DNA of 64,000 nucleotides from Marinobacterium stanieri. Its GTDB lineage: Bacteria > Pseudomonadota > Gammaproteobacteria > Pseudomonadales > Balneatricaceae. Position numbers and translations under genes: made by a program. This document shows positions 1-9,084 of the stretch, piece by piece. Location: positions 186,001 to 250,000 of the forward strand of contig NZ_FTMN01000002.1 of NCBI RefSeq assembly GCF_900155945.1, in the 5' to 3' direction. The notes beneath the pieces are model-generated. The model saw only the letters and a list, made by a program, of their open reading frames with translations, had not been told where the DNA came from and did no database searches. Positions within the stretch are counted from its first letter, which is position 1; every line of letters starts with the position of its first letter.

Positions 1-1
1 A

Positions 2-553
2 CTGGGCGTCGACATCAGCCGTCGTGATGCCAAGATTGCCAGCTCGGGACACCACCCGAAGCTGCAGTTTGAAGCCCGTTATGGCTACACAGAGTCCGAA
101 TTCCAGCAGCAGGATTGGGATGATGCCAGTGCCGTAGCCCTGACCTTCAGCATGCCGATCTATTCCGGCGGCGCGACCAGCTCTCAGGTACGTCAGGCAG
201 AGCAGGGCCTGAATGCAGCCCGTTACGACCGTGAAGACCAGTATCGCGCCGTGACTGAGAACACACGCTCACTGCTGCGCGACCTGCAGACCAGCGCGCA
301 AAGCGTGAAGGCACGCCTTCAGAGCATCAAATCCCGGGAAACCGCTCTGCGTGCGACTGAAGAAGGCTTCAATGTTGGTACCCGTAACGTGGTCGATGTG
401 TTGCAGGCCGAACAGGCACTGTACCAGGCACGTTTTGACTATGCGTCCGCGCGTATCAACCACGTATCCACCCTGTTCGGTTTCAAACTGCAGCTGGGCA
501 CCCTGAGCCCGGATGACCTCTACGCTCTGGATGAGTGGCTGAAAACCAACTGA
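2..553 (+). CDS. tolC: TolC-family outer membrane channel protein, C-terminal part
   Basis: The frame is open from the window edge, so the N-terminus is missing. About 183 residues remain. They show the TolC repeat pattern: a beta-strand stretch with the motif PIYSGG, then long amphipathic helices rich in Gln, Ala and Arg, and the closing motif NVVDVLQAEQALYQAR. TolC trimers form the outer membrane and periplasmic duct of type I secretion and RND efflux pumps. The gene ends in a stop just before a strong hairpin terminator and is convergent with the next gene. Family assignment is firm; whether it is the housekeeping TolC or a paralogue cannot be told from this fragment. Confidence 0.85.
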   Translation: MGVDISRRDAKIASSGHHPKLQFEARYGYTESEFQQQDWDDASAVALTFSMPIYSGGATSSQVRQAEQGLNAARYDREDQYRAVTENTRSLLRDLQTSAQSVKARLQSIKSRETALRATEEGFNVGTRNVVDVLQAEQALYQARFDYASARINHVSTLFGFKLQLGTLSPDDLYALDEWLKTN

Positions 554-575
554 CTGGATGACAAACAACGGACAC

Positions 576-605
576 AAAAAAGGGCTGATTAATCAGCCCT
601 TTTTT
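576..605. terminator. Bidirectional intrinsic terminator
   Basis: A perfect inverted repeat (GGGCTGATT / AATCAGCCC) is flanked by A6 on the left and T6 on the right, so it can stop transcription in both directions. It lies between the convergent TolC-family gene and the gene ending at 632. Confidence 0.9.
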
Positions 606-631
606 ATACTCGAAATGTTCTGGCAACTGTC

Positions 632-1423
632 TTAATGCAGTGTGGGGTTGTCGTCTTCCGTCTCGGGAATAATCACCTGACCTGAGCTATCCAGTGCCAG
701 TGCACCTTCATCCTGTGCCCGCTCCAGCAACTGCTGCAACAGCATTTCGGTTAGATGCGCACTGATGATCAGCCCGGCAGGCGGGTCACCTTCAAACAGC
801 TCTTCATCAACCAGCCCATCACCACGCAGCCCCAGCAGGAGCGGGTTTTCGGCAATCAAGGGTGCCAGGTCTTCAGGGGCGAACACGACGTAATCGGACG
901 ATACCTGCAACGCCAACTGATAAGCATCGTGGGCCGCTTCAGCCAGACGCTTGAGATATTCGCTTTCAGCCGCGTTGAACATGATGCTCAACTGGCTGTT
1001 GCCCGGCTTGTCCAGATTCGGGCCATCCACCTGACTGTAATCGACACTGCGCACTTCGGGCACATTATCCAGCTCCCAGGCATCTACCAGAATACGGTCT
1101 TCTTCATCTACACCGAGCCATTCCCGATTGACGGCAACGGCCAGCAGGCCTTCAATGGCCGCAGCACAAATATTACTGCAGATAATCACCCCGACACTGG
1201 GGTTTTCAATCTCGGCAGGGTCTTCCACCAGCTCACTGGCGCGCGCCGAGAGAAGCTTGGGATCTTCAGCCACCAGCTCTGACAGCTCTGCTGGCGACAA
1301 TTGCAGCATCGACTGACAGACACGGTGAGCGGTCAGGTAAGGCTCATGTTGACCATTATCCTGCATGGCACGCACGTAGCGCTGACGCACTCGATCCATC
1401 AGGTCTGCAAGCAACTGGCTCAT
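632..1423 (-). CDS. Conserved-looking protein of unknown function, acidic
   Basis: A 263-residue soluble protein that I do not recognise. It is acidic, has no signal peptide or membrane segment, and appears to be two similar helical halves: residues about 1-130 and 150-263 each contain a motif of the type AxDPxLLxxR/AENPLLLGLRGDxLV followed by PxxGxIIxxxxxxxxL. The internal duplication suggests a repeated fold. It lies 27 bp downstream of another unrecognised gene on the same strand, and the pair probably forms an operon upstream of the bidirectional terminator. No function is proposed. Confidence 0.6.
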   Translation of the reverse strand: MSQLLADLMDRVRQRYVRAMQDNGQHEPYLTAHRVCQSMLQLSPAELSELVAEDPKLLSARASELVEDPAEIENPSVGVIICSNICAAAIEGLLAVAVNREWLGVDEEDRILVDAWELDNVPEVRSVDYSQVDGPNLDKPGNSQLSIMFNAAESEYLKRLAEAAHDAYQLALQVSSDYVVFAPEDLAPLIAENPLLLGLRGDGLVDEELFEGDPPAGLIISAHLTEMLLQQLLERAQDEGALALDSSGQVIIPETEDDNPTLH

Positions 1424-1450
1424 CGATACCTCGGGCAGTCGAATAGATAA

Positions 1451-2098
1451 TCAGTGAAGCGTAATACCCACAGGTTTTACGTCATCTTTGAGTTTGTCAA
1501 ACGCCGAACGCAACTGACTCAGCGGAATCAGGCCGAAATCAACCGGATCCTTGGGTAGATCGCACCAGTCCAGCGCCCAGATACGGGTCATCAGCTCATA
1601 TTCGCCGATCAACGCGTCCATGAAAATCATCACGGCTTCAACGCGGGGATCCATTTCCAGAATCTTGGGCGCATCCTGCAAATAGATGGTCAACTGCATC
1701 TTGCCGTTGACGACCTTGACCGCACACCAGAAATCTTCGATGTCGCAGTACTCATCGCCCATATTGACGCAGGACGGGACCGGGTCATGACGGTGGTTGA
1801 AGGCGCGTACGCTGATACCACTCAGCTCAGGTGCCGCTCCGACCAGACTGAGAACAGAATGGATCGATTCCGGGTAACCATCACAGCCGAAAATCATTTC
1901 GACCGGGCCTTCCTCGTGCTCTTGCTCGAAGTGGAAGGTCAGGTTGCGATCGATCTTCATCAAGCTGTCACGGTAAGTGTTCAGCAGGTTTTCGGCGTCG
2001 AACTGCGCCCCTTGCTGACTTTTCAGCAATTGATCGAGCGTCTGCTCCAGACGCTGCCAGAAGGCATTAATCTGTTCTAGGTCAGGTTTGAAAATCAT
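1451..2098 (-). CDS. Unknown cytoplasmic protein of 215 residues
   Basis: The protein is acidic and soluble, with no signal peptide or transmembrane segment. It has a helical N-terminal third and a middle part with several Cys and His residues (HRHDPVPSCVNMGDEYC). It ends with the residues GITLH, while the next gene's product ends with NPTLH. It lies downstream of dcd with a 29-bp gap and upstream of the 632-1423 gene, so the three genes may be cotranscribed. I do not recognise the family. The middle region resembles a small alpha/beta domain in size, but there is no motif to name. Confidence 0.6.
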   Translation of the reverse strand: MIFKPDLEQINAFWQRLEQTLDQLLKSQQGAQFDAENLLNTYRDSLMKIDRNLTFHFEQEHEEGPVEMIFGCDGYPESIHSVLSLVGAAPELSGISVRAFNHRHDPVPSCVNMGDEYCDIEDFWCAVKVVNGKMQLTIYLQDAPKILEMDPRVEAVMIFMDALIGEYELMTRIWALDWCDLPKDPVDFGLIPLSQLRSAFDKLKDDVKPVGITLH

Positions 2099-2127
2099 GA
2101 AAATCCGACGTACGTGAAGTGAAATGT

Positions 2128-2694
2128 TCAGGTGCGTGGAACAACCACACCGGTTTGCCCCTGATACTTGCCATTACGATCCCGATAGGAGGTTTCACAC
2201 ACCTCATCGGCACCGAGGAACAGCATCTGGGCGACACCCTCATTGGCGTAGATGCGTGCCGGCAACGGCGTGGTGTTGGAGAACTCCAGGGTCACATGCC
2301 CTTCCCACTCAGGTTCCAGCGGCGTGACATTAACGATAATGCCGCAACGCGCATAGGTGCTTTTGCCAAGGCAGATGGTCAGTACATCACGCGGAATACG
2401 GAAGTACTCTACGGTACGCGCCAGAGCAAACGAGTTGGGCGGGATGATGCAGACATCCGATTTCACATCCACAAAGCTGCCTTCATCGAAGCTCTTGGGG
2501 TCAACGATGGAGGAGTTGATGTTGGTGAAAATCTTGAATTCGTCAGCGCAGCGGACGTCATAGCCATAGCTGGAAGTGCCATAGGAAACGATCGGCTGAT
2601 CATTTTCACGACGCACCTGGCCCGATTCGAACGGCTCGATCATGCCATGCTCATCCGCCATACGACGGATCCAGCTATCCGACTTGATTCCCAT
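2128..2694 (-). CDS. dcd: dCTP deaminase
   Basis: It deaminates dCTP to dUTP, feeding dUMP/dTMP synthesis in Gram-negative bacteria. The 188-residue length is typical. Visible family motifs are [13 protein letters not shown] (substrate pocket), GKSTYARCG and the [12 protein letters not shown] strand with its catalytic Glu. I chose the ATG that gives [11 protein letters not shown], the usual start of this enzyme; an upstream in-frame start would add only four residues. apbC lies just upstream on the same strand but is separated by a terminator, so dcd probably has its own promoter in the gap at 2695-2756. Confidence 0.95.
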   Translation of the reverse strand: MGIKSDSWIRRMADEHGMIEPFESGQVRRENDQPIVSYGTSSYGYDVRCADEFKIFTNINSSIVDPKSFDEGSFVDVKSDVCIIPPNSFALARTVEYFRIPRDVLTICLGKSTYARCGIIVNVTPLEPEWEGHVTLEFSNTTPLPARIYANEGVAQMLFLGADEVCETSYRDRNGKYQGQTGVVVPRT

Positions 2695-2756
2695 AATTCC
2701 TGTCACCCTGATGTGATCTATTGTGAATGCAGCCGGCTATTCTAACGGATTTGCAC

Positions 2757-2790
2757 AAAAAAAACCGCCCCGGTGCGGACACCGGGGCGG
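2757..2790 (-). terminator. Intrinsic terminator of apbC
   Basis: An 11-bp GC-rich stem (CCGCCCCGGTG / CACCGGGGCGG) closes a CGGA loop. On the minus strand an eight-base U run follows. It lies 20 bp beyond the apbC stop codon. Confidence 0.9.
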
Positions 2791-2810
2791 GAAATTTTCA
2801 TCTCGCTGTA

Positions 2811-3908
2811 CTAATCAAGTTCGACTGCAATATTGGGGATAGAGTTCCCGGCTGACTGAACTTTTTTTGCCAACAGCGCACCGGCCTTGCGCGCCACTTC
2901 GCGGTAACGCTGGGCGTGGCTGCTGTCCGGCTCTGCAATCACCGTCGGCTTGCCTGCATCCGTCTGTTCTCGAATCGCCAGCGCCAGCGGCAGCTGCCCC
3001 AGCAGCTCAGTATCGTAGTCATCAGCAATGCGCTCACCACCACCTGCTCCAAACAGCGCCTCTTCATGGCCACAATTGGAGCAGATATGCACGCTCATGT
3101 TCTCCACCACCCCAAGGACAGGGATATCCACCTTACGGAACATCTCAATGCCCTTTTTCGCATCCAGCAGTGCAATATCCTGAGGCGTTGTGACGATGAT
3201 GGCCGCCGTCACCGGCACCCGCTGCGCCAGAGTCAGCTGAATATCACCGGTACCCGGGGGCATGTCGATCAACAGGTAATCCAGATCCTGCCACAGCGTC
3301 TGATTCAGCAGCTGCTGCATGGCACCGCTCACCATTGGCCCCCGCCACACCATAGGCGTGTTCTCATCCACCAGATAGCTCATGGACATGGATTGAATGC
3401 CGTGACGCTCAATAGGACGGAAGTACTTTTCTTCCGCCGTCTCTGGTCGCTCACCTTCCGCAACACCCAGCATCATGCCCTGGCTGGGGCCATAGATATC
3501 AGCATCAAGAATACCCACATGCGCACCCTCAGCCGCCAAGGCCAGGGCCAGGTTTACGGTGGTAGTCGATTTACCTACCCCGCCCTTGCCGGAGGCGACC
3601 GCTATGATATTGCGCACGCCAGCAAGACCGGGCAGTTTCTTGGCGCTGGGGTGCGCATCAATGCGCTGGGACACCTGCACCTCAACGCTAACAGACGGAA
3701 AAGACTGCTTCAGCAGCGTTTCCAGTTCCGCTTTCAGCGCTGCATGACGGCTACCGCAGGCAAAGGGCAATACACATTCCAGCTGAATACGACCTGCGTC
3801 AACCTGCAGGTTCTCTACGCAACCGGCCTCGACCAGGCCTTGACCCAGCTCTGCATCTACAAAGCCTTCCAGTGCTGCCAGCACCTGGTCTGTACTCAAA
3901 TCCGCCAT
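2811..3908 (-). CDS. apbC: Iron-sulfur cluster carrier protein ApbC/Mrp
   Basis: This is a ParA/MinD-like P-loop ATPase that carries and transfers Fe-S clusters in the cytoplasm. The 365-residue protein has an N-terminal MIP18-like (DUF59) domain at about residues 5-80, the deviant Walker A motif SGKGGVGKSTT at about 107-117, the switch motif LLIDMPPGTGD, and the cluster-binding CxxC (CSNCGH) at about 277-282. All key residues are present. Gene order apbC-dcd is common in gammaproteobacteria such as Pseudomonas, usually with metG on the other side, which is not the case here. Confidence 0.95.
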   Translation of the reverse strand: MADLSTDQVLAALEGFVDAELGQGLVEAGCVENLQVDAGRIQLECVLPFACGSRHAALKAELETLLKQSFPSVSVEVQVSQRIDAHPSAKKLPGLAGVRNIIAVASGKGGVGKSTTTVNLALALAAEGAHVGILDADIYGPSQGMMLGVAEGERPETAEEKYFRPIERHGIQSMSMSYLVDENTPMVWRGPMVSGAMQQLLNQTLWQDLDYLLIDMPPGTGDIQLTLAQRVPVTAAIIVTTPQDIALLDAKKGIEMFRKVDIPVLGVVENMSVHICSNCGHEEALFGAGGGERIADDYDTELLGQLPLALAIREQTDAGKPTVIAEPDSSHAQRYREVARKAGALLAKKVQSAGNSIPNIAVELD

Positions 3909-3958
3909 AGCGACTCCTCAGTATCACCCAAAACTATAACCAACCAATTTACTCGGAA

Positions 3959-6900
3959 TTATGCCTTAGATCCTGCATTGAGTTCCAGCGCCAAACGCTT
4001 GGCTGATGCCAGGTCCGGCTTGCCACTGCCCAAAACAGGCACCTCATCAACCTTGTAGATGGCCGCAGGGCGCATCAATGGCGCGATATCAGAAGCTCGC
4101 AATGCGGCTTCGACAGCTGCGGTGTCATCCGTTTCGATCAGCAGCAGAATACGTTCGCCTTTCTTTTCATCCGGCACTGCCACTGCAGCCAGAGGTTGCT
4201 CATCGCCGAGGACACGTCTCAGTTCGGTTTCGACGGCACCCAGGGAGATCATCTCCCCCCCGACTTTGGCAAAACGGGAGTAACGATCGACTATGGTCAG
4301 GAATCCATCCTCATCCAGATGCCCCTTGTCTCCGGTTTTGTACCAGCGCAGATCATCCAGCTCGACCACAACCTCGTCTGTTTTCGCCGGGTTGTTGAGA
4401 TAGCCTTTCATAATCTGGCTTCCGCCCAGCAAAATCAGGCCGTCTTCACCCGTTGGCAATTGCTCCAGCGTCTCGGGGTCAACAATCCTGAACATGGAGC
4501 CCGGCAATGCCATCCCTACCGTTCCGGCGCGCTCACCGATCTGGACATTCCACCACTGGGTATCCAGATGATCCGGCAGATTGACCCCGGCCACGGGCGT
4601 GGTTTCGGTACAGCCGTAGCCTTCCACCACCGGCACCTTGAATTTGCCTTCAAAGTTCTGCTTGACCGTGGGTGACAACTTCTCAGCCCCGGCCACGACG
4701 ACACGCAGGGATTCGAACATCAGCGGATGCACCTTGCGATTACGCATGTAGAGATTGAGGAAGGTACTGGTGCCACACGTGATCGTGGCGCGGTAGCGAG
4801 CCGCCGCCTTGCCGATATTCACAGCGTCGGTCGGGTCCGGATGACACACCAGCGGGATACCCTCAACCAGCGGCAGCATGCAGGTGACCGTCAGGCCAAA
4901 GGCATGGAACAGCGGCAAGGTCGCCAGAATACAGTCATCTTCCCGCACGTTAAGTACTGCCGAGATCTGCTTCAGGTTCGCCATCATGTTGCGGTGACTG
5001 AGCATCACACCCTTGGGACTGCCTTCACTGCCCGACGAAAACAGAATGGCCGCCGTATCATCCAGTGCTGCCTTGCCGCCGTAGCGCCAACGCAACAGAA
5101 ACTCAGGCATCAGGACACTCTGAGCCAGTGTCAGGACCGATTCCAGTTTGCCAATACCGGCCTTGACCTCTTCCAGCTCGATGACTTCAACCCGGTCCAA
5201 TAACTCCTGCAGGCAGACACCCCGCTGCTCCAGCTTCTTGAGGAAGCGACTGGATGTAACCAGCGTCTTGATTTCGGCCTGCTCAATGGCGCTCAGCAGA
5301 GACGCCTGAGACGCCGTGTAGTTCAGGTTGACCACGGTCTTGCCCGCCATCATCGCGGCCATATTGGCAATGGCACCACCCGCTGCCGTAGGCAGTAACA
5401 GGCCCAGGTTCTGCTCCTCGATACGGCGCATGCGACGACTGAACAGAATTGTGGCGGTCAGCAGCCGACGATGATTCAGCACAGGGCCATTCAGGTCCGT
5501 CAATGCCCATTCGGTCGGTGCCGCCTTGGCGGTACGGATGAAGGCCTGCGGCAGCGTATCCAGGCTATCAGTGTATTCATTCCAGGCATGTACCGAGAGC
5601 GCCAGCACCTGTTGTTTTACCTCGGCAGCCGTGCTTTCAATCGGCATGGTTTCACCGAACGAGACGATAACATCACGTTTCAGGCGGCTGCCTTCACTGC
5701 TCTGCAAACGTTCGCTGGAGCGAGAGAAACGGCTGCCCCAGAGCCCACGCAGATAGAAGGGTACGATATGGGCCTGCAGGGACTCCCCCTCTTCCTGGCG
5801 CACAATCCGCTCGAAGCCGCGCTTGAATTCACCCAGCTGACCCGTATAGCTGATGGCGCCCTCGGGGAACAGGCAAACCACTTTGCCTTCTGACAGCAGA
5901 CGACGCACCTCCTGCATGGCAGTACGCGCACGACCCTTGGAGATCGGGATCACACCATACAGATCCATAAACCAGCGCAGATACCAGCGCTCATAGATGG
6001 AACGCTCCATTACGAAGTGGATATGCTTGGGACAGGCCATCTGAATCATGGCCCAATCCAGCCAACTGATATGGTTGCCCAGCAGCAGAATGCCATCATC
6101 AACTGTCGCCAGATGTTCAAAACCCTGCACTTTCAGGTTATAGCGACGACGAACCAGCAGCGACACCAGCAGTCGCAAGGCCGCCTGAGGCAAACGACCT
6201 ATCGAGTAAAGCGCCCCGCCACAAGCTACGACCACCAGCACCCAGAGCAGTGTTTCGGCACTTACGGAAAGCCAGGCACTCAGCACCGTGATGACCAGGA
6301 AGCTGAGCATCGCCACGTTCTGAATCAGGTTATTACCGGCCAGTACACGGCCCAGACGATCTTCACGTGCATTGAACTGAATCAGTGCGTTCAGAGGAAT
6401 CGTCATCAGCGAACCACTGATACCGATCAACAGGAAGACCGGGGCAACCCAAAGCAGCGACTCCATCATCGGCAGCAACCAGAGTCCCAGCGCTACGCCA
6501 ATCGCCCCCACCGGGATCAGCCCGGCATTGATATAGTGCCGCGACAGGCGCGCTGCCAGTATGGAACCGAGCATGATGCCGATACCGGCCAGTGCCATAA
6601 CCCCCTGGATGACAAAGGTATTGTCTTCAGCAAAGGTCACTTCGGCATAAGCCGGGAACACGGCCAGCATTACCTGACTGATCGACCAGAACAGTGCCAG
6701 ACCAATAATGGACTGGATAATCCCCGGCTTGGCCACCAGCATCCGCATATTGCGGCGCAGGCTTCGCGTCGTTACATAGTCGCGCATGCTGAACTTCAGG
6801 TCCGGCCTGCGCGCCGGCTTCTGCGGCAGACGATAGGCCAACACCAGCTCCAGCACGGCACCCAGCACGAGCAGAAAACCCAGCGGTGCGATCTGTTGCA

Positions 6901-7432
6901 GCACCTCGCCTGGTACGCGTGCCGTTTGGGCATCAAAACGGGCTTCAAACATGGCGGAAAAGGCGACGATACCACTCAGAATCGCCACCATGGTGGTGGC
7001 CTGCATCCAGCCGTTGCCTTCACTGAGGCGCTCCTGCCCCACCAGCTCGCGGATAAAGCCATATTTGGCCGGGGAATAGAGCGCACTTTGCACGGCCAGA
7101 ACAAACGTCAGGCCAAAGGCGGTGACAAACCAGCCGTTGTAGTAGCAGAGCGTAATCAAACCGGTGATAACAACCGCCCCCCAGGCGGCAGCTTTCATGA
7201 CACGAGGCTTGGCATAACGGTCCGAAATGAAGCCGGCAGGAGTAAACAGCAGAATAAAGGGCAGCAGAATCAGGCCATTCACGACAGCTGTCAGCATGAC
7301 CTGAAGATCGCCGTCATAGGCCTTGAACAGGGTGTTCTGGATAATGATCTTGTGGCCCAGGTCCACAAATGCATTGATAAACGCAATCAGGATAAAGGGC
7401 AGGAAACCACGTATACGGAGAAGTTCAAGCAT
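3959..7432 (-). CDS. LplT-Aas fusion: lysophospholipid flippase, acyltransferase and acyl-ACP synthetase
   Basis: The gene fuses three activities into 1157 residues. Residues about 1-400 are an MFS transporter like LplT. About 425-620 is a PlsC-type acyltransferase with the HX4D motif NHISWLD and FPEG. About 650-1150 is an AMP-forming acyl ligase with SSGSEGSPKGV, GYGCTETTP and YKTGDKG. In E. coli the separate LplT and Aas proteins import lyso-phosphatidylethanolamine across the inner membrane and re-acylate it. The start was set at MLELLRIRGF because an SD sequence (GGAGGG) lies 8 bases upstream; it overlaps the end of the tetR gene by 8 bp, so the two are translationally coupled. The fused form occurs in several proteobacteria. 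Confidence 0.9.
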   Translation of the reverse strand: MLELLRIRGFLPFILIAFINAFVDLGHKIIIQNTLFKAYDGDLQVMLTAVVNGLILLPFILLFTPAGFISDRYAKPRVMKAAAWGAVVITGLITLCYYNGWFVTAFGLTFVLAVQSALYSPAKYGFIRELVGQERLSEGNGWMQATTMVAILSGIVAFSAMFEARFDAQTARVPGEVLQQIAPLGFLLVLGAVLELVLAYRLPQKPARRPDLKFSMRDYVTTRSLRRNMRMLVAKPGIIQSIIGLALFWSISQVMLAVFPAYAEVTFAEDNTFVIQGVMALAGIGIMLGSILAARLSRHYINAGLIPVGAIGVALGLWLLPMMESLLWVAPVFLLIGISGSLMTIPLNALIQFNAREDRLGRVLAGNNLIQNVAMLSFLVITVLSAWLSVSAETLLWVLVVVACGGALYSIGRLPQAALRLLVSLLVRRRYNLKVQGFEHLATVDDGILLLGNHISWLDWAMIQMACPKHIHFVMERSIYERWYLRWFMDLYGVIPISKGRARTAMQEVRRLLSEGKVVCLFPEGAISYTGQLGEFKRGFERIVRQEEGESLQAHIVPFYLRGLWGSRFSRSSERLQSSEGSRLKRDVIVSFGETMPIESTAAEVKQQVLALSVHAWNEYTDSLDTLPQAFIRTAKAAPTEWALTDLNGPVLNHRRLLTATILFSRRMRRIEEQNLGLLLPTAAGGAIANMAAMMAGKTVVNLNYTASQASLLSAIEQAEIKTLVTSSRFLKKLEQRGVCLQELLDRVEVIELEEVKAGIGKLESVLTLAQSVLMPEFLLRWRYGGKAALDDTAAILFSSGSEGSPKGVMLSHRNMMANLKQISAVLNVREDDCILATLPLFHAFGLTVTCMLPLVEGIPLVCHPDPTDAVNIGKAAARYRATITCGTSTFLNLYMRNRKVHPLMFESLRVVVAGAEKLSPTVKQNFEGKFKVPVVEGYGCTETTPVAGVNLPDHLDTQWWNVQIGERAGTVGMALPGSMFRIVDPETLEQLPTGEDGLILLGGSQIMKGYLNNPAKTDEVVVELDDLRWYKTGDKGHLDEDGFLTIVDRYSRFAKVGGEMISLGAVETELRRVLGDEQPLAAVAVPDEKKGERILLLIETDDTAAVEAALRASDIAPLMRPAAIYKVDEVPVLGSGKPDLASAKRLALELNAGSKA

Positions 7433-8036
7433 GACACTCTCCCTCCTGCTGCCAGCCCTTAAGCAGACCATCAATCAGCAGTGCCAGCATCTGGGTGGCG
7501 CCGTCAGGCTCTTGAAGGAACAACTTGTCGCCCAGCTGAAGTTGGGCAATGCCGTGAACACCACTCCAGACGGTCCTGGCACGCAGCGCAAGCTCATTAG
7601 CAGACCAGGCAGGAAACAGGGTTCCAAGACAGCGATCAATATAGGAAAACAGGGTCGCAATCTGCGTTTCAAGCGCATCTGGCATCTGTTTGCCTTCAGG
7701 TGAGCGGTGTTCGAACAGCAAACGCCACCGCTCGGGGTGACGTTGGGCAAATTGCAGGTAGATAAGACCGTAGGCATGCAAACAGGCTTTGGGCTCTTCT
7801 GCCTGCTGGCGCTCCAACTCTTCCAGTAACTCGGTGAGGGTACGTGTATTGAGCTGCCAGCAGAGGTCATCCAGGTTGCTGAACACCGAATACAATGACC
7901 CGACTGAATATCCAATTGCGGTTGCAACCTTGCGGGTGCTGAGCGCCTCTACACCTTGTGTCTGAACGATATGCTCTGCCGCTTCCAGCGCCAGTTCACG
8001 CAACTCCTCGCGTGTATGATCATTTCGCCTGGCCAT
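7425..8036 (-). CDS. TetR-family regulator of the lplT-aas fusion
   Basis: A one-component repressor of about 203 residues. The N-terminal helix-turn-helix is typical (STRKVATAIGYSVGSLYSVFSN). The C-terminal ligand domain contains RTVWSGVHGIAQL, which matches the WHG-type TetR C-terminal domain. The start at MARRNDHTREEL is chosen because AAGGAG lies six bases upstream; the upstream ATG overlaps the likely operator. It is followed by, and overlaps, the phospholipid-repair fusion gene, so it probably senses a lipid or acyl-CoA and controls this operon. The ligand is inferred only. Confidence 0.85.
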   Translation of the reverse strand: MARRNDHTREELRELALEAAEHIVQTQGVEALSTRKVATAIGYSVGSLYSVFSNLDDLCWQLNTRTLTELLEELERQQAEEPKACLHAYGLIYLQFAQRHPERWRLLFEHRSPEGKQMPDALETQIATLFSYIDRCLGTLFPAWSANELALRARTVWSGVHGIAQLQLGDKLFLQEPDGATQMLALLIDGLLKGWQQEGECHA

Positions 8037-8050
8037 CTGCCTCTCCTTAA

Positions 8051-8130
8051 TGAACACTGTTCAATTATTATGTGAAGGATAATAATCAGGCAGCCCAAGC
8101 CAGGTCAATCTTTTTTTAAACAGTGTTCAG
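8051..8130. promoter_or_regulatory. Twin TetR-operator-like repeats upstream of tetR
   Basis: The palindrome TGAACACTGTTCA is at 8051-8063, and a second copy of the core (AACAGTGTTCA on the plus strand) is at 8119-8129. They flank the region where the tetR promoter must lie, and the first copy sits just before the SD. This is the usual layout for TetR autoregulation. Confidence 0.65.
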
Positions 8131-8137
8131 AATTATT

Positions 8138-8899
8138 TCACAGACCAGTATCAGCCAGCGGCAGTGCTTCAAAGCCAGGCTTGGCAAAATAGTACCCCTG
8201 CATCAGGCGCACTCCGCGTGTACGGAAGTATTCCATCTCTTCGCGGGTCTCCACGCCTTCGGCCAAGAGGGTGATACCCAACCGGGTACATATCTCCAAC
8301 AGACCATCCATAATCACCTGCTTCACTTCCAGGTGGTCAATCCCTCGGACCAGCTCCATGTCAATTTTGAGGATATGTGGAATGAAGCCCGCCAACAGGT
8401 TTAAACCTGCATGCCCCGCGCCGAAGTCATCCAGGGCCGTGACAAACCCCTGAGCACGATAGTATTCAAAGATTCGCGTCAGGTGTGCCGTGTCGTGGAC
8501 ACGTTCGGACTCGGTAATTTCAAACATGATCTGCTCAGCGGGCACACCATAGTCTCGTGCAGCCTTGAGCGTGCTGCGGATACAGTGCTCAGGTGAATAG
8601 ACCGCATTGGGCAGGAAATTGATGCTGAGTTTCTGCTTCAATCCCAAACGGGCAGCCAGTTCAATCGCCTTCACGCGACAGGCCTGGTCAAAGGCATAGC
8701 GGTTGTCGTCGGTTACTTTGGACAAAACCTCCAAGGCGCCTTCACCGGCCTTGCCTCTTACCAACGCCTCGTAGCCATACACCTCACCCTTGGCAACATC
8801 CACAATCGGCTGAAAGGCGAAGGTAAAATCAAAGTCCAAAGGTTGCTTGCAGCCAGCACATCCAATGGCACTCTGCTCAGGCATGTTCACATCCGTCAT
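8138..8899 (-). CDS. EAL-domain cyclic-di-GMP phosphodiesterase
   Basis: The protein is a stand-alone EAL domain of about 253 residues that should hydrolyse cyclic di-GMP in the cytoplasm. The metal and catalytic residues of active enzymes are present: EAL in YEALVRG, Asn in SINFLPN, Glu in EITES, Asp-Asp in LDDFGAG, Lys in LKIDMELV and Glu in LAEGVET. A short N-terminal extension has CAGC, perhaps a metal site. The start at MTDVNMPEQ has GGGAG five bases upstream. It stands alone, downstream of the tetR operators on the opposite side, with no sensor domain. Confidence 0.9.
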   Translation of the reverse strand: MTDVNMPEQSAIGCAGCKQPLDFDFTFAFQPIVDVAKGEVYGYEALVRGKAGEGALEVLSKVTDDNRYAFDQACRVKAIELAARLGLKQKLSINFLPNAVYSPEHCIRSTLKAARDYGVPAEQIMFEITESERVHDTAHLTRIFEYYRAQGFVTALDDFGAGHAGLNLLAGFIPHILKIDMELVRGIDHLEVKQVIMDGLLEICTRLGITLLAEGVETREEMEYFRTRGVRLMQGYYFAKPGFEALPLADTGL

Positions 8900-9084
8900 A
8901 CTGACTCCCAACAATGAGGCCGGTTATACGCGCTCAAGGGCTACGCCGAAGTACGCAGCTGAATTACACTCAAGCACATATATGCCATACGTGCCAACAT
9001 GCTAGCCTAAGCATATAAGGCCTGAGAATTTTTTATAGATTAACACAGCGCCCCGTATATTTTGACGCTAAAAGGAGTCAACCA

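Noticed and set aside
2916-4058. 380-codon plus-strand open frame
   Set aside because: Antisense to apbC, crossing its start; no family resemblance.
6017-7462. 481-codon plus-strand open frame
   Set aside because: It is antisense to the MFS part of the LplT-Aas fusion; the composition (rich in Gln, His and Arg) is that of a shadow frame.
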